This document shows positions 47,368-57,225 of a DNA stretch of 64,000 nt, one piece after another (within the stretch, counting starts at the first letter, position 1; the number at the start of each line of letters is the position of its first letter). The translations under genes and the position numbers were made by a program. The notes beneath the pieces were generated by a model, which had not been told where the DNA came from, did not search any database, and saw only the letters and a program-made list of their open reading frames with translations. Source of the stretch: Betaproteobacteria bacterium UKL13-2 (GTDB lineage: Bacteria > Pseudomonadota > Gammaproteobacteria > Burkholderiales > Usitatibacteraceae); the NCBI GenBank assembly GCA_001602455.1, contig CP012157.1:2041733-2105732 (forward strand), read 5' to 3'.

Positions 47368-48543
47368 CTACAAAACCTTGCAAGGCGCGATGCGGCTAAG
47401 AGGTAAGGCAAATTCGATGTGGGTACCAGAGGCTGTCGGCGACAGCGCTAACCACCCACCAACCGCTTGTATTTGCGCTTCAACGTTGTGGAGACCATAA
47501 CCACCGGTTTGGTTCGGGCGGTTCATCTGCCCCAGCATGCCGACGCCATCGTCAACAACCGCAAAACACAATTCGGCACCGCGCTGCGCGATATCGATCC
47601 AGACGCGACGTGCTCGCGAGTGCTTAAGGGCATTCATTAGTAGCTCGCGTACAATGCGGAATGCCACCTCAGCTCTAGGTCTTGGGATTGCCGTGGCTAA
47701 GATAACACCATGCACAGAGATGGAAATACCGGCAACACCATTCAGCCGCTCTGCGAGGTTTTCAATGGCAGATTGCAACCCCATTTGTTGAAGAACAGGG
47801 CAACTCAGCTCAAACGTCGCCGAGCGGGTCGCCTGCTGGGCTTGTGCAACGAAAGAGAGAAGCTCCCTGACCTGGTCTGCGATCTCGTTGTGTCGTGATG
47901 AGGTGCCTAGCGCCGCCAGTTTTAGACCGATGATGGCAAGCACCTGTCCAATTTCGTCATGCAATCCATTAGCGATTTTGCGCCGCTCGCGCGCTTCGAC
48001 TGCCGCGAGTTCGTAGGCGAGCGCCGACTGCTGGGCTAAATCCCGCGCAAATATCTCTGAGCGGTGCGCGGGGCGCAGGAGCAACAGGCGATCATACGGA
48101 GATTGCCCACTCATCGAGAATGAGGTCACGGTCGCCCTGCATGTCGTGCCGGCAGCATCAGAGATACCAACCACAGCCTTGACCACTGATTCGGACGCAG
48201 CGATTGCATGCCACGGGCTTGAGGTACTACGCCATTCTTTGCTCGGAGCCAACTGGCACAACGGCGCACCCGCCAATCGCCCATTCTCATAGCCCAACCA
48301 GCTGCAAAGCGCATCGTTAACTTCGACAATCTCGGCACCCCGTGCCCAGACGACTGGAACACAAAGCTCATCAAACAAAGGCCAATAGTTGCAGTGGTTT
48401 TCGGCACCATGCAGCAATTGTGCAGTTGCTGGTGCGCCTGAAGCAAGCGGGCCATGCGGAGGAATGACCGTAGATTGCACCAAAGTTTGTCGGCTTTCCC
48501 ATTCCACAAAGTCTTGGTGTTGCGTCGTGTGCGTCCGCATCAT
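47368..48543 (-). CDS. Soluble NarX-type sensor histidine kinase (PAS, HisKA_3, HATPase)
   Basis: A 391-residue kinase without membrane spans. A PAS-like region (about 50-165: LFDELCVPVVWARGAEIVEV, WLGYENGRLAG) is followed by the HisKA_3 dimerisation box RRKIANGLHDEIGQVLAIIG (phospho-His in LHDE) and the ATP-binding domain (ELLMNALKHSRARRVWIDIA, DDGVGM, GGYGLHNVEAQIQAVGG). It likely senses a cytoplasmic signal. The start MMRTHTT has GGAAAG upstream. It forms a kinase-regulator pair with the next gene. Confidence 0.92.
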   Translation of the reverse strand: MMRTHTTQHQDFVEWESRQTLVQSTVIPPHGPLASGAPATAQLLHGAENHCNYWPLFDELCVPVVWARGAEIVEVNDALCSWLGYENGRLAGAPLCQLAPSKEWRSTSSPWHAIAASESVVKAVVGISDAAGTTCRATVTSFSMSGQSPYDRLLLLRPAHRSEIFARDLAQQSALAYELAAVEARERRKIANGLHDEIGQVLAIIGLKLAALGTSSRHNEIADQVRELLSFVAQAQQATRSATFELSCPVLQQMGLQSAIENLAERLNGVAGISISVHGVILATAIPRPRAEVAFRIVRELLMNALKHSRARRVWIDIAQRGAELCFAVVDDGVGMLGQMNRPNQTGGYGLHNVEAQIQAVGGWLALSPTASGTHIEFALPLSRIAPCKVL

Positions 48544-49189
48544 TTTCTGTCACTTTCCAATAGGTGACTGTCTAACTTGCCTGAAAAAATGCTGAAAATT
48601 GCTAACGAGTTGACCTCAGCCAGCCTTTCGGAAAACTCACCTCCAGTCTGTAGCTCGCCGTTAAGGTTAAGCCCAAATCGGTCGAGCCCCCGATCCATCG
48701 TTCACCATGCAGATCAATCGTCGCTTGCGCCCATTGGGACTATTCCTTCATTTCGGAGGAAAAGCATAAAAATTTACCATACTATTGCCCGAACAGTAAA
48801 CAAAATGTTTACTTTTTGTGGGCGCAAGCCCCGGGCTGGCACCACCGTATAGGCTCGGTGAATTTGATAAGTCTGTAGCAAAGACATCCGTTTGGCAGCG
48901 ACCGACATGCCGAATAGACGGATGAGCAGCATGCCCTTTGCGCGAAGTGAAAACACGCCTATTGGCGGCCATCTCCAAGGCAAATCGCGGTATCAACACC
49001 AAACGCCGACCGGCTGAGGGCAATCAAACGAAACCGCAGATGAAAGCGAAAACAAACTCTAATTTATGAACTCGTTACCTCAGCGCTGCATGCAAGACAA
49101 ATTCCGCGTATCACGCCGATGCGCCTTTGACTTTATCTGCGTCCATCGGCGGTTGCATTTGCCTTTGACCTTCGCCTATTCAGCGAGGG
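48544..49189. other. Non-coding 646-bp region with an AT-rich palindrome
   Basis: No convincing gene on either strand; open frames up to 91 codons lack protein-like features. It holds the palindrome AGTAAACA-aaa-TGTTTACT at 48795-48813, followed by a T run, about 250 bp upstream of the kinase start. It could be an operator or a short terminator. The stretch 48730-48815 is clearly AT-rich; the rest has ordinary composition. Confidence 0.45.
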
Positions 49190-49927
49190 TCAATTGTGAA
49201 GAATCTTCGACAGGAAGTCCTGGGTGCGTTGTTTACGCGGCGAACCAAAGAACTCATCCTTGGTGCAATCCTCCAAGATCGTGCCGCCTTTTTCCATAAA
49301 GATGACGCGGTTCGCCACTTTTTTGGCAAAACCCATCTCGTGCGTCACCACCATCATGGTCATGCCTTCTTTCGCCAACTCAACCATCACATCGAGCACT
49401 TCGTTGATCATCTCCGGATCGAGCGCGGAGGTTGGTTCATCGAACAGCATACAAATCGGGTCCATGGACAACGCGCGCGCGATGGCAACACGTTGTTGCT
49501 GGCCGCCAGAGAGCTGTGCGGGAAATTTGTCTTTGTGTTCGATGAGTCCCACGCGGTCAAGCAGCTTCAGCCCTTTATCGAGCGCCTCATCTTCGCTACG
49601 ACCCAATACCTTGGTCTGCGAGATGACAAGGTTTTTGGTCACACTCATGTGCGGAAACAATTCGAAGTTCTGGAACACCATGCCCACCCGCGAGCGAAGT
49701 TTGGCGAGGTCAACGGTTTTGTCACCGACCGATACGCCGTCTACCAAAATTTCGCCCTTCTGAAACGGCTCCAAGCCGTTCACTGTTTTAATCAACGTTG
49801 ATTTGCCTGAGCCGGACGGTCCGCAGACGACCACCACTTCGCCTTTGGCAACTTGGGTCGTGCAATCGACTAGCACCTGTTTTTCTCCATACCACTTGCT
49901 GACGTTTTTAATTTCGATCATTGCCAT
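49190..49927 (-). CDS. gltL: Glutamate/aspartate ABC transporter, ATP-binding subunit
   Basis: A 245-residue ABC ATPase of the polar amino-acid class: Walker [21 protein letters not shown], signature [16 protein letters not shown], Walker [17 protein letters not shown]-loop [13 protein letters not shown]. The start [10 protein letters not shown] has AGAGGA upstream. It is the last gene of the gltI-J-K-L operon and energises uptake through GltJK. Confidence 0.95.
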   Translation of the reverse strand: MAMIEIKNVSKWYGEKQVLVDCTTQVAKGEVVVVCGPSGSGKSTLIKTVNGLEPFQKGEILVDGVSVGDKTVDLAKLRSRVGMVFQNFELFPHMSVTKNLVISQTKVLGRSEDEALDKGLKLLDRVGLIEHKDKFPAQLSGGQQQRVAIARALSMDPICMLFDEPTSALDPEMINEVLDVMVELAKEGMTMMVVTHEMGFAKKVANRVIFMEKGGTILEDCTKDEFFGSPRKQRTQDFLSKILHN

Positions 49928-49998
49928 GTTTATCCTCTATCGCTTCTATGTTTGGTTGGAGCGGGACGTTCAGACGCCCCATGCAGTGTGGGGTGGGA

Positions 49999-50685
49999 TC
50001 AGACGCGGCCGGCATCCATGCGGGCTTGCAAGTATTTGACGAGCCGCGAAGCGCCGAAACAGATGATCAGGAAAACGATCGCCACAAAGATGTACAACTC
50101 GACGATACGCCCCGATATCTGCCCGGCTTTACTCGCCGCGCCGAGGAAATCCTTGAGGCCGACGACGTAAACGAGCGATGTGTCCTGGAACAAAATAATC
50201 GCTTGCGTGAGCATAATCGGCAGCATATTTCGGAACGCCTGCGGCAGCACAATGTGCCCCATCGCCTGCCAATAATTCATGCCAAGTGCATACGCTGCCC
50301 AAGGCTGACCACGCGGAACCGACTGGATACCAGCACGAATAATCTCTGAGTAGTAGGCGGACTCCACCATGATAAATGCGACGATGGCGGAGGTGAATGG
50401 GCCGACGGCCTCACCCTGTTGCCCGGTGATTTTTCCGACCAACATTGGCGTGAGGAAATAGAACCAGAAGATCGCCATGATGAAGGGGATCGAGCGGATC
50501 AAGTTCACAAAGCCAGCCGACGTGTAGGACAGGATGCGCCAGCTCGACAGCCGTGCGAGCGCGAGTAGGGTGCCGAAGAAAATGCCGCCGACTAAGGCAA
50601 TGAAGAATAACTTGAGTGACAGCAACAAGCCGTCCCAGAGGAACGGGAGATTGTTGATGATGATTTTGTAGTCAAAATCTCCCAT
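49999..50685 (-). CDS. gltK: Glutamate/aspartate ABC transporter, permease GltK
   Basis: A 228-residue inner-membrane permease with about five spans (LLLSLKLFFIALVGGIFFGT, IMAIFWFYFLTPMLVGKI). The EAA-loop for ATPase contact is in YALGMNYWQAMGHIVLPQAF. It starts at the end of gltJ (gap of 2 nt), and gltL follows 71 nt later. HisM/ArtQ-type binding-protein-dependent transport family. Confidence 0.93.
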   Translation of the reverse strand: MGDFDYKIIINNLPFLWDGLLLSLKLFFIALVGGIFFGTLLALARLSSWRILSYTSAGFVNLIRSIPFIMAIFWFYFLTPMLVGKITGQQGEAVGPFTSAIVAFIMVESAYYSEIIRAGIQSVPRGQPWAAYALGMNYWQAMGHIVLPQAFRNMLPIMLTQAIILFQDTSLVYVVGLKDFLGAASKAGQISGRIVELYIFVAIVFLIICFGASRLVKYLQARMDAGRV

Positions 50686-50687
50686 GA

Positions 50688-51449
50688 TCAGTGTCCTCCC
50701 TGTGAGACAAAGCCGGGTACAGCCACTTTTTTCTCCAACAAACGCATCGCAAACACGACCGTCAATGTGATCACGACGTAGATCAGTGTCGCGGCGGTGA
50801 AGGCCGGGAAGGTCTGGAAGGTGTATTCGTTGATTTGGCGAGCCTGGGCGGTTAGCTCCAGTACGCCAATGGTGAGCGCGGTTGAGGAGTTCTTAAAAAT
50901 GGTCAGGAATTCGGACGTCATCGGCGGAATGATGAGACGGTACGCCATTGGCAAGATCACGAACTTGTAAACCTGCGGAAGTGTGAAACCCATCGCCAAG
51001 CCGGCGTTGGTCTGCCCTTTCGGCAACGACTGGATACCGGAGCGAACCTGTTCTGCTACCCTTGATGCGGTGTAGAGACCGAGACACATCACCGCAGCGG
51101 TGAATTCCCACAGGCTGAACTGTGCGAAGGGCAGCGTGATCAAGTTGGGGTAGGTCTGTTTGAGCCAGTCGCCCATACTTGTCGGCAGCAGTTCCGGCAT
51201 CACAAAGTACCAGAGGAACATCTGCACCAAGAGCGGGATATTGCGGAAGATTTCGACGTAAATTGTCGCGCCGCGGTTAAGCCACTTCAGCGGGGTGGTG
51301 CGCAGAATACCGAGAACTGAGCCAAGCGAAAACGCGATGACCCAAGCGCAGATAGACACTAACAACGTCCACATCACCCCCGAGCCCAGCCAGCCGAGGT
51401 ACGTCATGCCTCCCGAAGGCGCTTGTTCCAGAAAAAATTTCCATTCCAT
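50688..51449 (-). CDS. gltJ: Glutamate/aspartate ABC transporter, permease GltJ
   Basis: A 253-residue permease. Spans include WTLLVSICAWVIAFSLGSVL and the C-terminal FTAATLIYVVITLTVVFAM; the EAA-loop is in GLAMGFTLPQVYKFVILPMA. It has the usual GltJ N-terminal extension before the first span (FLEQAPSGGMTYLGWLGSGV). It lies 260 nt after gltI, behind a terminator-like hairpin. Confidence 0.93.
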   Translation of the reverse strand: MEWKFFLEQAPSGGMTYLGWLGSGVMWTLLVSICAWVIAFSLGSVLGILRTTPLKWLNRGATIYVEIFRNIPLLVQMFLWYFVMPELLPTSMGDWLKQTYPNLITLPFAQFSLWEFTAAVMCLGLYTASRVAEQVRSGIQSLPKGQTNAGLAMGFTLPQVYKFVILPMAYRLIIPPMTSEFLTIFKNSSTALTIGVLELTAQARQINEYTFQTFPAFTAATLIYVVITLTVVFAMRLLEKKVAVPGFVSQGGH

Positions 51450-51624
51450 TGTGCGACGTCTCCCTTAGCTTTTTGATGGACTGATGTGGACATGCGCGTG
51501 GACGCGAACCCGCCTCACACGCCATCCTCTACCCTCTACCCGCTACCCCAAACATTGCTTACACCTGCTGTATTGTTTCCAATGTACGCCGACCACCGAC
51601 AGCCCCTTGCCGTGTCGATGCAAC

Positions 51625-51653
51625 AAAAAGGGGAATCGATCACTCGATTCCCC
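51625..51653 (-). terminator. Intercistronic terminator after gltI
   Basis: Perfect 10-bp stem GGGGAATCGA / TCGATTCCCC with a 4-nt loop, followed on the minus strand by TTTTT. It sits between the periplasmic binding-protein gene and the permease genes, where partial termination would give excess binding protein over membrane subunits, a common pattern in ABC operons. Confidence 0.85.
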
Positions 51654-51709
51654 TTATCTTACTTGATACTTGCGCGCTTGCTACCGGACGCAAATATTTG
51701 ACTGTTCAC

Positions 51710-52609
51710 TTACTCTGGTAGTGCCTGGCTCTGGAATGCAGATTTGAGCAACGGGCTCATTGGCATACCCATTGTTGAACCGCTAGGAAGCTTGCCGACA
51801 AACCACTTGTCGTAGATCTTGTTGATGTCGCCCGAACGGAACAGGGCAGACAAGGCGCGGTTCACCGCCAGCGCGAAGTCAGCGTCGTTGCGACGATGCA
51901 TGATCGCGTATGGGTCATAGGACAGATAGTCACCAACCACGGCAAAGTCAGCCGGCTTCTTAGAGCTGGCGACCAAACCGTAAAGCAGGACGTCGTCCAT
52001 GGCAAATGCAGCAGCACGGCCGGTGTCAACGGTCAAGAATGACTCAGCGTGGTCTTTGGCCGCCAGGAACTTCATGCCAAGGTTTTCGGCGTCGTTCAGC
52101 GCTTTGATCACGCGTTCGTTGGTGGTTCCCTGAGTGACAACAACGGTCTTGCCCTTGAGGTCTTTGTAGCTCTTGATTTTGGACGACTTCTTCACCACCA
52201 GCTTGGTGCCGGTGACAAAGGTGGTTGGCGCAAAGTCAACCTGCTCTTGACGCTTCAAGGTATTGGTGGTCGAACCGCACTCGAGGTCGATGGTGCCGTT
52301 CGCCATCAACGGGATGCGGGTCTGCGAGGTGACCGGGTTCATCTTCACAGCCAGCGCCGGCATGTTCAACGTCTTTTTGACTTCCTCGACGATTGCCATA
52401 CACAGATCCATCGAGTATCCGATTGGCTGCTGCTTGTCATCCAAGTACGAGAACGGAATGGAGGTTTCGCGGTGACCAATGGTGATGGTGCCGCTCTCCT
52501 TGATTTTTTTCAATGTACCGGTTAATTCCTGCGCCATCGCGGGGGCGACGAGCAGTGCGCTGGACATCAAGGCAGCGGCAAGTTTAGATAGGTGTTTCAG
52601 ATTCATCAT
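51710..52609 (-). CDS. gltI: Glutamate/aspartate periplasmic binding protein
   Basis: A 299-residue solute-binding protein. A Sec signal peptide is clear (LKHLSKLAAALMSSALLVAP then AMA before QELTG). The mature part has TIGHRETSIPFSYLDDKQQP, ECGSTTNTLKRQEQVDF and VVVTQGTTNERVIKALNDAE, close to GltI. It captures L-glutamate or L-aspartate and delivers them to GltJK. A GAGGAG ribosome-binding site precedes the tandem ATGATG start. Confidence 0.95.
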   Translation of the reverse strand: MMNLKHLSKLAAALMSSALLVAPAMAQELTGTLKKIKESGTITIGHRETSIPFSYLDDKQQPIGYSMDLCMAIVEEVKKTLNMPALAVKMNPVTSQTRIPLMANGTIDLECGSTTNTLKRQEQVDFAPTTFVTGTKLVVKKSSKIKSYKDLKGKTVVVTQGTTNERVIKALNDAENLGMKFLAAKDHAESFLTVDTGRAAAFAMDDVLLYGLVASSKKPADFAVVGDYLSYDPYAIMHRRNDADFALAVNRALSALFRSGDINKIYDKWFVGKLPSGSTMGMPMSPLLKSAFQSQALPE

Positions 52610-52872
52610 GAGTGGAGCTCCTCGTATTGATGTAAAACTTTAATTTAATGGCGTTGAGTTTGTTCTTTTGTTTCCCCAATCCGTAGGGGAGGGGACAAGC
52701 AGTGCCTACAGACCAGACACAAAATGCGCACGCACATTTCACTTCTTAGTTTACTGGTTTTCGGCGCGTTTTGAACTGCCTATTTAATTGAGAGTACCTT
52801 AACTGGGCATAATCGCAGGCGACACCGTCCTATTTTGGTGCAATCAATCACTTGATGAGAGCTTAACTTCCA

Positions 52873-53361
52873 ATGGAACTCGTACTTTGGCGCCATGCAG
52901 AGGCGGAAGACGACGCCCAGTCCGACATGGCGCGAAATCTGACCGCACGGGGGAGGCGGCAAGCGCACGCCATGGCGAGGTGGTTCGATACCCAAATCGG
53001 TGGTCGCTGGGAAGGTTGGGAAATCCTGGCAAGCCCGGCGAATAGGGCGCAGCAGACGGCCAGCGCTCTCGGACGATCATTTACAACAGAGGCGAAGATT
53101 GCGCCTGACGCTACGCCAGACCAAGTGCTCGCTGCGGCTGGTTGGGATTCGGCATTACTTGCTGGCGCTCGCCGTGGAGTCATTGTCGTGGGGCATCAGC
53201 CGACCTTAGGGATGGTCGCCGCGCACTTGATCGACGGTGCTGCGGGCTATGTCAGCATCAAGAAGGGGGCGATGTGGTGGTTCGAGGTGCGTGAGCGCAA
53301 TGGCGTCGCACAAACAGCGCTCAAGGGAATGGTGACCGCAGAGATGTTGCTGGGTAAATAA
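52873..53361 (+). CDS. sixA: SixA-like phosphohistidine phosphatase
   Basis: A 162-residue branch-1 histidine phosphatase starting MELVLWRHAEAEDDAQSDMA, the SixA form of the RHG motif, with LTARGRRQAHAMARWF, ASPANRAQQTASALG and the second catalytic His in VIVVGHQPTLGMVAAHLI. SixA dephosphorylates phosphohistidine proteins such as Hpt domains or PTS-Ntr components. It is convergent with ppx (gap 15 nt). Genes of this family are common beside ppx/ppk in betaproteobacteria. Confidence 0.9.
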   Translation: MELVLWRHAEAEDDAQSDMARNLTARGRRQAHAMARWFDTQIGGRWEGWEILASPANRAQQTASALGRSFTTEAKIAPDATPDQVLAAAGWDSALLAGARRGVIVVGHQPTLGMVAAHLIDGAAGYVSIKKGAMWWFEVRERNGVAQTALKGMVTAEMLLGK

Positions 53362-53376
53362 CGAGCGATATCTGCT

Positions 53377-54912
53377 TCAGGATTCAGGCCGACCAACAGA
53401 TAGGTCGATACCAATCGAGCGCCATTCGGCGACTTCTTGGCCTAGCTCATAGTCGGTGAGGTCATGGTTGGCGAGCCACGGTTGATCCACTCGAAGCACA
53501 TACTTTTCTACTTTGTCGGCCTTCTCTGCCTTCTCCGCCTTCTCGCTACGCGCTAATCGAAACAGCTTGGTCGAGATCGCACGACGACTGCGGGATAACA
53601 ACACGGCCAGTCGCAGGCAAAGCGCCTCACGGACGAAGTCTTCACCGATACCGGTATCTGGGACAATCTTTGCGAGCTTCCCGCGCTGCGCGAGCACCAG
53701 CCGAGCGAGCGCGGCCTGCTCGCGTTTAGAAAACCCAGGCATATCAGCGTTGGCCAATACGTAGGCAGAATGTTTGTGAAAACCGGCTTGCGCGATCGTT
53801 ATCCCAAGTTCATGCAGCCGCGCTGCCCAATTTACCCGCTGACGAGAATTGTGTTGCAAAGTCTGGTCGAATTCGGTCACGGGCGTGGTGTGAATTTGAT
53901 CAAAAAAATAGAGCGCAAGCCCCCGCACGCGATCAGCCTGTGCATAGTCAACGTGATACCGACGCCCAAACTGCTCCACGGTTGCCTCGCGAACGTCGCT
54001 GTGATGCGCTCGCCCAAGCATGTCGTGCAGGACGCCATCGCGAAGAGCCGTGTCGACAGTGATCATTTCCTCAATATCGAGCTCCTCAAAGACCGTGAGC
54101 ATGATGGCTAAACCGCCTGCGAGTACCGGAATTCGGTCGGGCTTAATCGCAAGACCAAGTTTCTCAAAATTCCCGGCCTTGATGGTGCGGTCGCGTAGCC
54201 ATTCCAACCCTTCTCGGGTGATGGTTCCGCGGGACAATCCGGCATCGCTGATGATGCCCGCTAACGCCTTGGCGGTCCCCGATGAGCCATAACACTCCCG
54301 CCAACCCTCTTTCAAAAAGCCGCTGCGGATCTGTTCTAGTTCTTTGCGCACCGCAAGCTGTGCTTCCTTAAAAAAGCGTTTGTCGATTTCGCCCTCCGCG
54401 AAATAGCGGGCCGAATAACTCACGCACCCCATATAAAGACTGTCCATTATTTTGGGTTTTAGCCGGTACCCGATAATGAATTCGGTCGATCCGCCGCCGA
54501 TATCAACAATGAGTCGGTTATGTGAGGCCGGTGGCAAGCTCTTCGCGACACCGACATAAATCAGGCGCGCCTCTTCTCGGCCAGCGATGACTTCAATCGG
54601 GAAACCTAAAATAGACTCGGCTTCGCGTACAAAGTCATGCGCGTTTTTTGCCACCCTCAGGGCGTTTGTTCCCACCACACGCACATGGTCTTTAGACATG
54701 CCACGCAGCCGTTCGGCAAACAGTTTCAGGGTCGCAAAGGCGCGCTGAGCGGTGGCTAAGTCAATGTTCTTGTCGGCGGTGATGCCCGCGCCTAAGCGCA
54801 CTGTTTCTTTCAGTGAATCGAGAGGATAGAGCGCGTTGTCGACGACGCGGGCAATCTGTAAATGGAAACTGTTGGAGCCGAGGTCAACAGCGGCGAGAGT
54901 TGACAGTGACAT
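53377..54912 (-). CDS. ppx: Exopolyphosphatase (Ppx/GppA family)
   Basis: A 511-residue phosphatase of the ASKHA fold. The first phosphate loop is AAVDLGSNSFHLQIARV (about 8-24), the second is LIVDIGGGSTEFIIG; VVGTNALRVAKNAHDFV is also conserved. The C-terminal part is the HD-like helical domain (ARLHELGITIAQAGFHKHSA) and a Lys/Glu-rich segment (EKAEKAEKADKVEK) before the end. It releases phosphate from polyphosphate and/or hydrolyses pppGpp. Divergent from ppk, sharing a 95-bp promoter region. Confidence 0.93.
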   Translation of the reverse strand: MSLSTLAAVDLGSNSFHLQIARVVDNALYPLDSLKETVRLGAGITADKNIDLATAQRAFATLKLFAERLRGMSKDHVRVVGTNALRVAKNAHDFVREAESILGFPIEVIAGREEARLIYVGVAKSLPPASHNRLIVDIGGGSTEFIIGYRLKPKIMDSLYMGCVSYSARYFAEGEIDKRFFKEAQLAVRKELEQIRSGFLKEGWRECYGSSGTAKALAGIISDAGLSRGTITREGLEWLRDRTIKAGNFEKLGLAIKPDRIPVLAGGLAIMLTVFEELDIEEMITVDTALRDGVLHDMLGRAHHSDVREATVEQFGRRYHVDYAQADRVRGLALYFFDQIHTTPVTEFDQTLQHNSRQRVNWAARLHELGITIAQAGFHKHSAYVLANADMPGFSKREQAALARLVLAQRGKLAKIVPDTGIGEDFVREALCLRLAVLLSRSRRAISTKLFRLARSEKAEKAEKADKVEKYVLRVDQPWLANHDLTDYELGQEVAEWRSIGIDLSVGRPES

Positions 54913-55007
54913 TATTTGCGATCATTTTTTATAAGCACGCAGTATCGCACGCGACGCTGGCCGATCCTTTTAGCGCTACAGTCAAAAACCTGTAATACTT
55001 TTCAAAT

Positions 55008-57215
55008 ATGGTGGCCCAACCCAAGAAACCAAAACAAGGCAATACTGTGGTGACTGCACGCACTTCCTCCCGGGGCTCGGCCAAGTTCTTGAACCGAGAG
55101 TTGATGATGCTCGCGTTCAATCGTCGGGTGCTTGCCCAAGCGGAGAACACGTCGGTTCCAGTATTGGAACGTCTTAAATTTTTGTCCATCGTATCTTCAA
55201 ACATGGACGAATTCTTCGAAATCCGCGTTGCCGGACTCAAAGAACAGATGAAGCTTGGATCGTCGACTCGCTCTGCCGACGGCAGGACGCCAAAAGAGGC
55301 CTTCCGCCAAATTGTCACGGCGGCACACGCGATTGTCGAAACGCAATACACGCTGTTGAACGATGACATTCTCCCTAGCCTCGCCACCGAGGGGATTCGC
55401 TTTATTCGTCGCGCCCAATGGACGCTGCAACAACAGGCATGGGTGAAAGATTATTTTTTTCGTGAAATGATGCCCGTGCTCACGCCGATTGGGCTTGATC
55501 CTTCGCATCCATTTCCGCGCGTCTTCAACAAGAGCCTCAACTTTGCCGTTGAACTTTCCGGGCGCGACGCATTCGGACGCGATTCGCAACGCGCAATCGT
55601 TCAGGCCCCACGGGTGCTTCCGCGCGTCATCAAGCTGCCGCAAGAAGTGACCGACGGCGAGAACGATTTTATTTTCCTCAGCTCGATCCTTCACGCGCAT
55701 GTCGGCGAACTATTCTCGGGCATGGAAGTGCTGGGTTGCTACCAATTTCGTGTGACGCGCAATTCAGATCTCTTCGTTGACGAAGAAGAAGTTAAAAACT
55801 TGCGGCTTGCGCTACAGGGGGAATTACCGCAGCGCCATCTCGGTGATACGGTAAGACTAGAAGTTTCGGACAATTGTTCAGAGGATATGGTGCAGTTTCT
55901 GCTGACGCAGTTCGATCTCACGGAAGCGGATCTATATCGCGTCAATGGGCCGGTAAATCTGGTGCGACTAATGAATGTCGCCGACCAAGTCTCGCGGCCT
56001 GAATTGAAATTTCGACCATTTGTACCTGGACTGCCCAAGGTTTTGCACAAGGTCGCTAAGGGAAAGGATGTGTTCGACGCGCTGAAGAAGCAGGATATTC
56101 TCCTGCATCACCCATATGAGAGCTTCACGCCGGTGATTGAATTCATCCAGCAAGCGGCCAAGGACTCAGCCGTCGTTGCCATCAAGCAAACCGTCTATCG
56201 GACCGGGACAGATTCCATCATCATGGAGGCGCTGATTGATGCGGCCAAGCGCGGCAAAGAAGTCACCGTGGTGGTCGAGTTGATGGCACGCTTTGACGAA
56301 GAAGCAAATCTTAACTGGGCCGCAAAGCTCGAAGAGGTCGGGGCGCACGTTGTCTATGGTGTCGTCGGGCATAAAACACATGCCAAGATGGCTCTTATCG
56401 TCCGGCGCGAATTAGCAGATGAAGAGAGCACCAAGCATGTGCTACGTCGCTATGTGCACCTAGGGACCGGCAATTACCATCCGCGAACGGCGCGGCTGTA
56501 CACCGACTTTGGATTGCTGACGGCAAATGAGGCAATTTGTGCTGACGTGAATGAGGTGTTTACGCAACTCACTGGTCTCGGTCGGGCCACCAAGCTTTCG
56601 CAGGTGTGGCAATCGCCGTTCACGCTACACGCAGGTGTCATGTCTGCGATCGAGCAAGAGATCAAGTTCGCGGTTCCGTCTAAGCCGGTACGCGCAGGTT
56701 CCAAGCCCGTCGCTGCGAAAACTGGCGGTCGAATTATCGCCAAGCTCAACTCGCTGGTTGAGCCGATGGTCATCGAAGCGCTCTATCGTGCCTCACAGGC
56801 AGGTGTTAAAATTGATCTCATCGTGCGCGGTGTATGTGCGCTACGGCCAGGCGTGAAAGGTCTGTCGGAGAATATTCGCGTTCGATCAGTCGTGGGGCGT
56901 TTCCTCGAACATACGCGCGTCATGTATTTTGGCAACGGTGGCGATCCGCTCGTCATGTTATCGAGTGCAGATTGGATGGAGCGAAATTTCTTTCGTCGCA
57001 TCGAGCTGTGTTTCCCGGTGAAAGATAGAAAATTAAAGCGCCGGGTCATTGATGAGGGACTTACGGCCTATCTACAAGATAACGTGGAGGCGTGGGAAAT
57101 GAATGGCGATGGCGCCTACCAGTTGTTGCGTCCAAAGTCGGTGCGCACGCGAAACGCCGCGCAGGAAAATCTGTTGTTGCTACTCGCTGATACTGAAGCG
57201 CAACAGCGCGACTAG
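55008..57215 (+). CDS. ppk1: Polyphosphate kinase 1
   Basis: A 735-residue polyP kinase using ATP to build polyphosphate reversibly. FLNRELMMLAFNRRVLAQAE is the N-terminal domain start. The catalytic phospho-His is in VGHKTHAKMALIVRRE (about residue 455); YVHLGTGNYHPRTARLYTDF follows at about 482-501. The C-terminal DWMERNFFRRIELCFPV is typical. ATG 55008 is the first plausible start. It pairs with the divergent ppx. Confidence 0.95.
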   Translation: MVAQPKKPKQGNTVVTARTSSRGSAKFLNRELMMLAFNRRVLAQAENTSVPVLERLKFLSIVSSNMDEFFEIRVAGLKEQMKLGSSTRSADGRTPKEAFRQIVTAAHAIVETQYTLLNDDILPSLATEGIRFIRRAQWTLQQQAWVKDYFFREMMPVLTPIGLDPSHPFPRVFNKSLNFAVELSGRDAFGRDSQRAIVQAPRVLPRVIKLPQEVTDGENDFIFLSSILHAHVGELFSGMEVLGCYQFRVTRNSDLFVDEEEVKNLRLALQGELPQRHLGDTVRLEVSDNCSEDMVQFLLTQFDLTEADLYRVNGPVNLVRLMNVADQVSRPELKFRPFVPGLPKVLHKVAKGKDVFDALKKQDILLHHPYESFTPVIEFIQQAAKDSAVVAIKQTVYRTGTDSIIMEALIDAAKRGKEVTVVVELMARFDEEANLNWAAKLEEVGAHVVYGVVGHKTHAKMALIVRRELADEESTKHVLRRYVHLGTGNYHPRTARLYTDFGLLTANEAICADVNEVFTQLTGLGRATKLSQVWQSPFTLHAGVMSAIEQEIKFAVPSKPVRAGSKPVAAKTGGRIIAKLNSLVEPMVIEALYRASQAGVKIDLIVRGVCALRPGVKGLSENIRVRSVVGRFLEHTRVMYFGNGGDPLVMLSSADWMERNFFRRIELCFPVKDRKLKRRVIDEGLTAYLQDNVEAWEMNGDGAYQLLRPKSVRTRNAAQENLLLLLADTEAQQRD

Positions 57216-57225
57216 CCTGAATGTT

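Noticed and set aside
48748-49023. 91-codon minus-strand frame in the 646-bp gap upstream of the kinase gene
   Set aside because: No domain, no Shine-Dalgarno, composition not protein-like, and it crosses the AT-rich palindrome.
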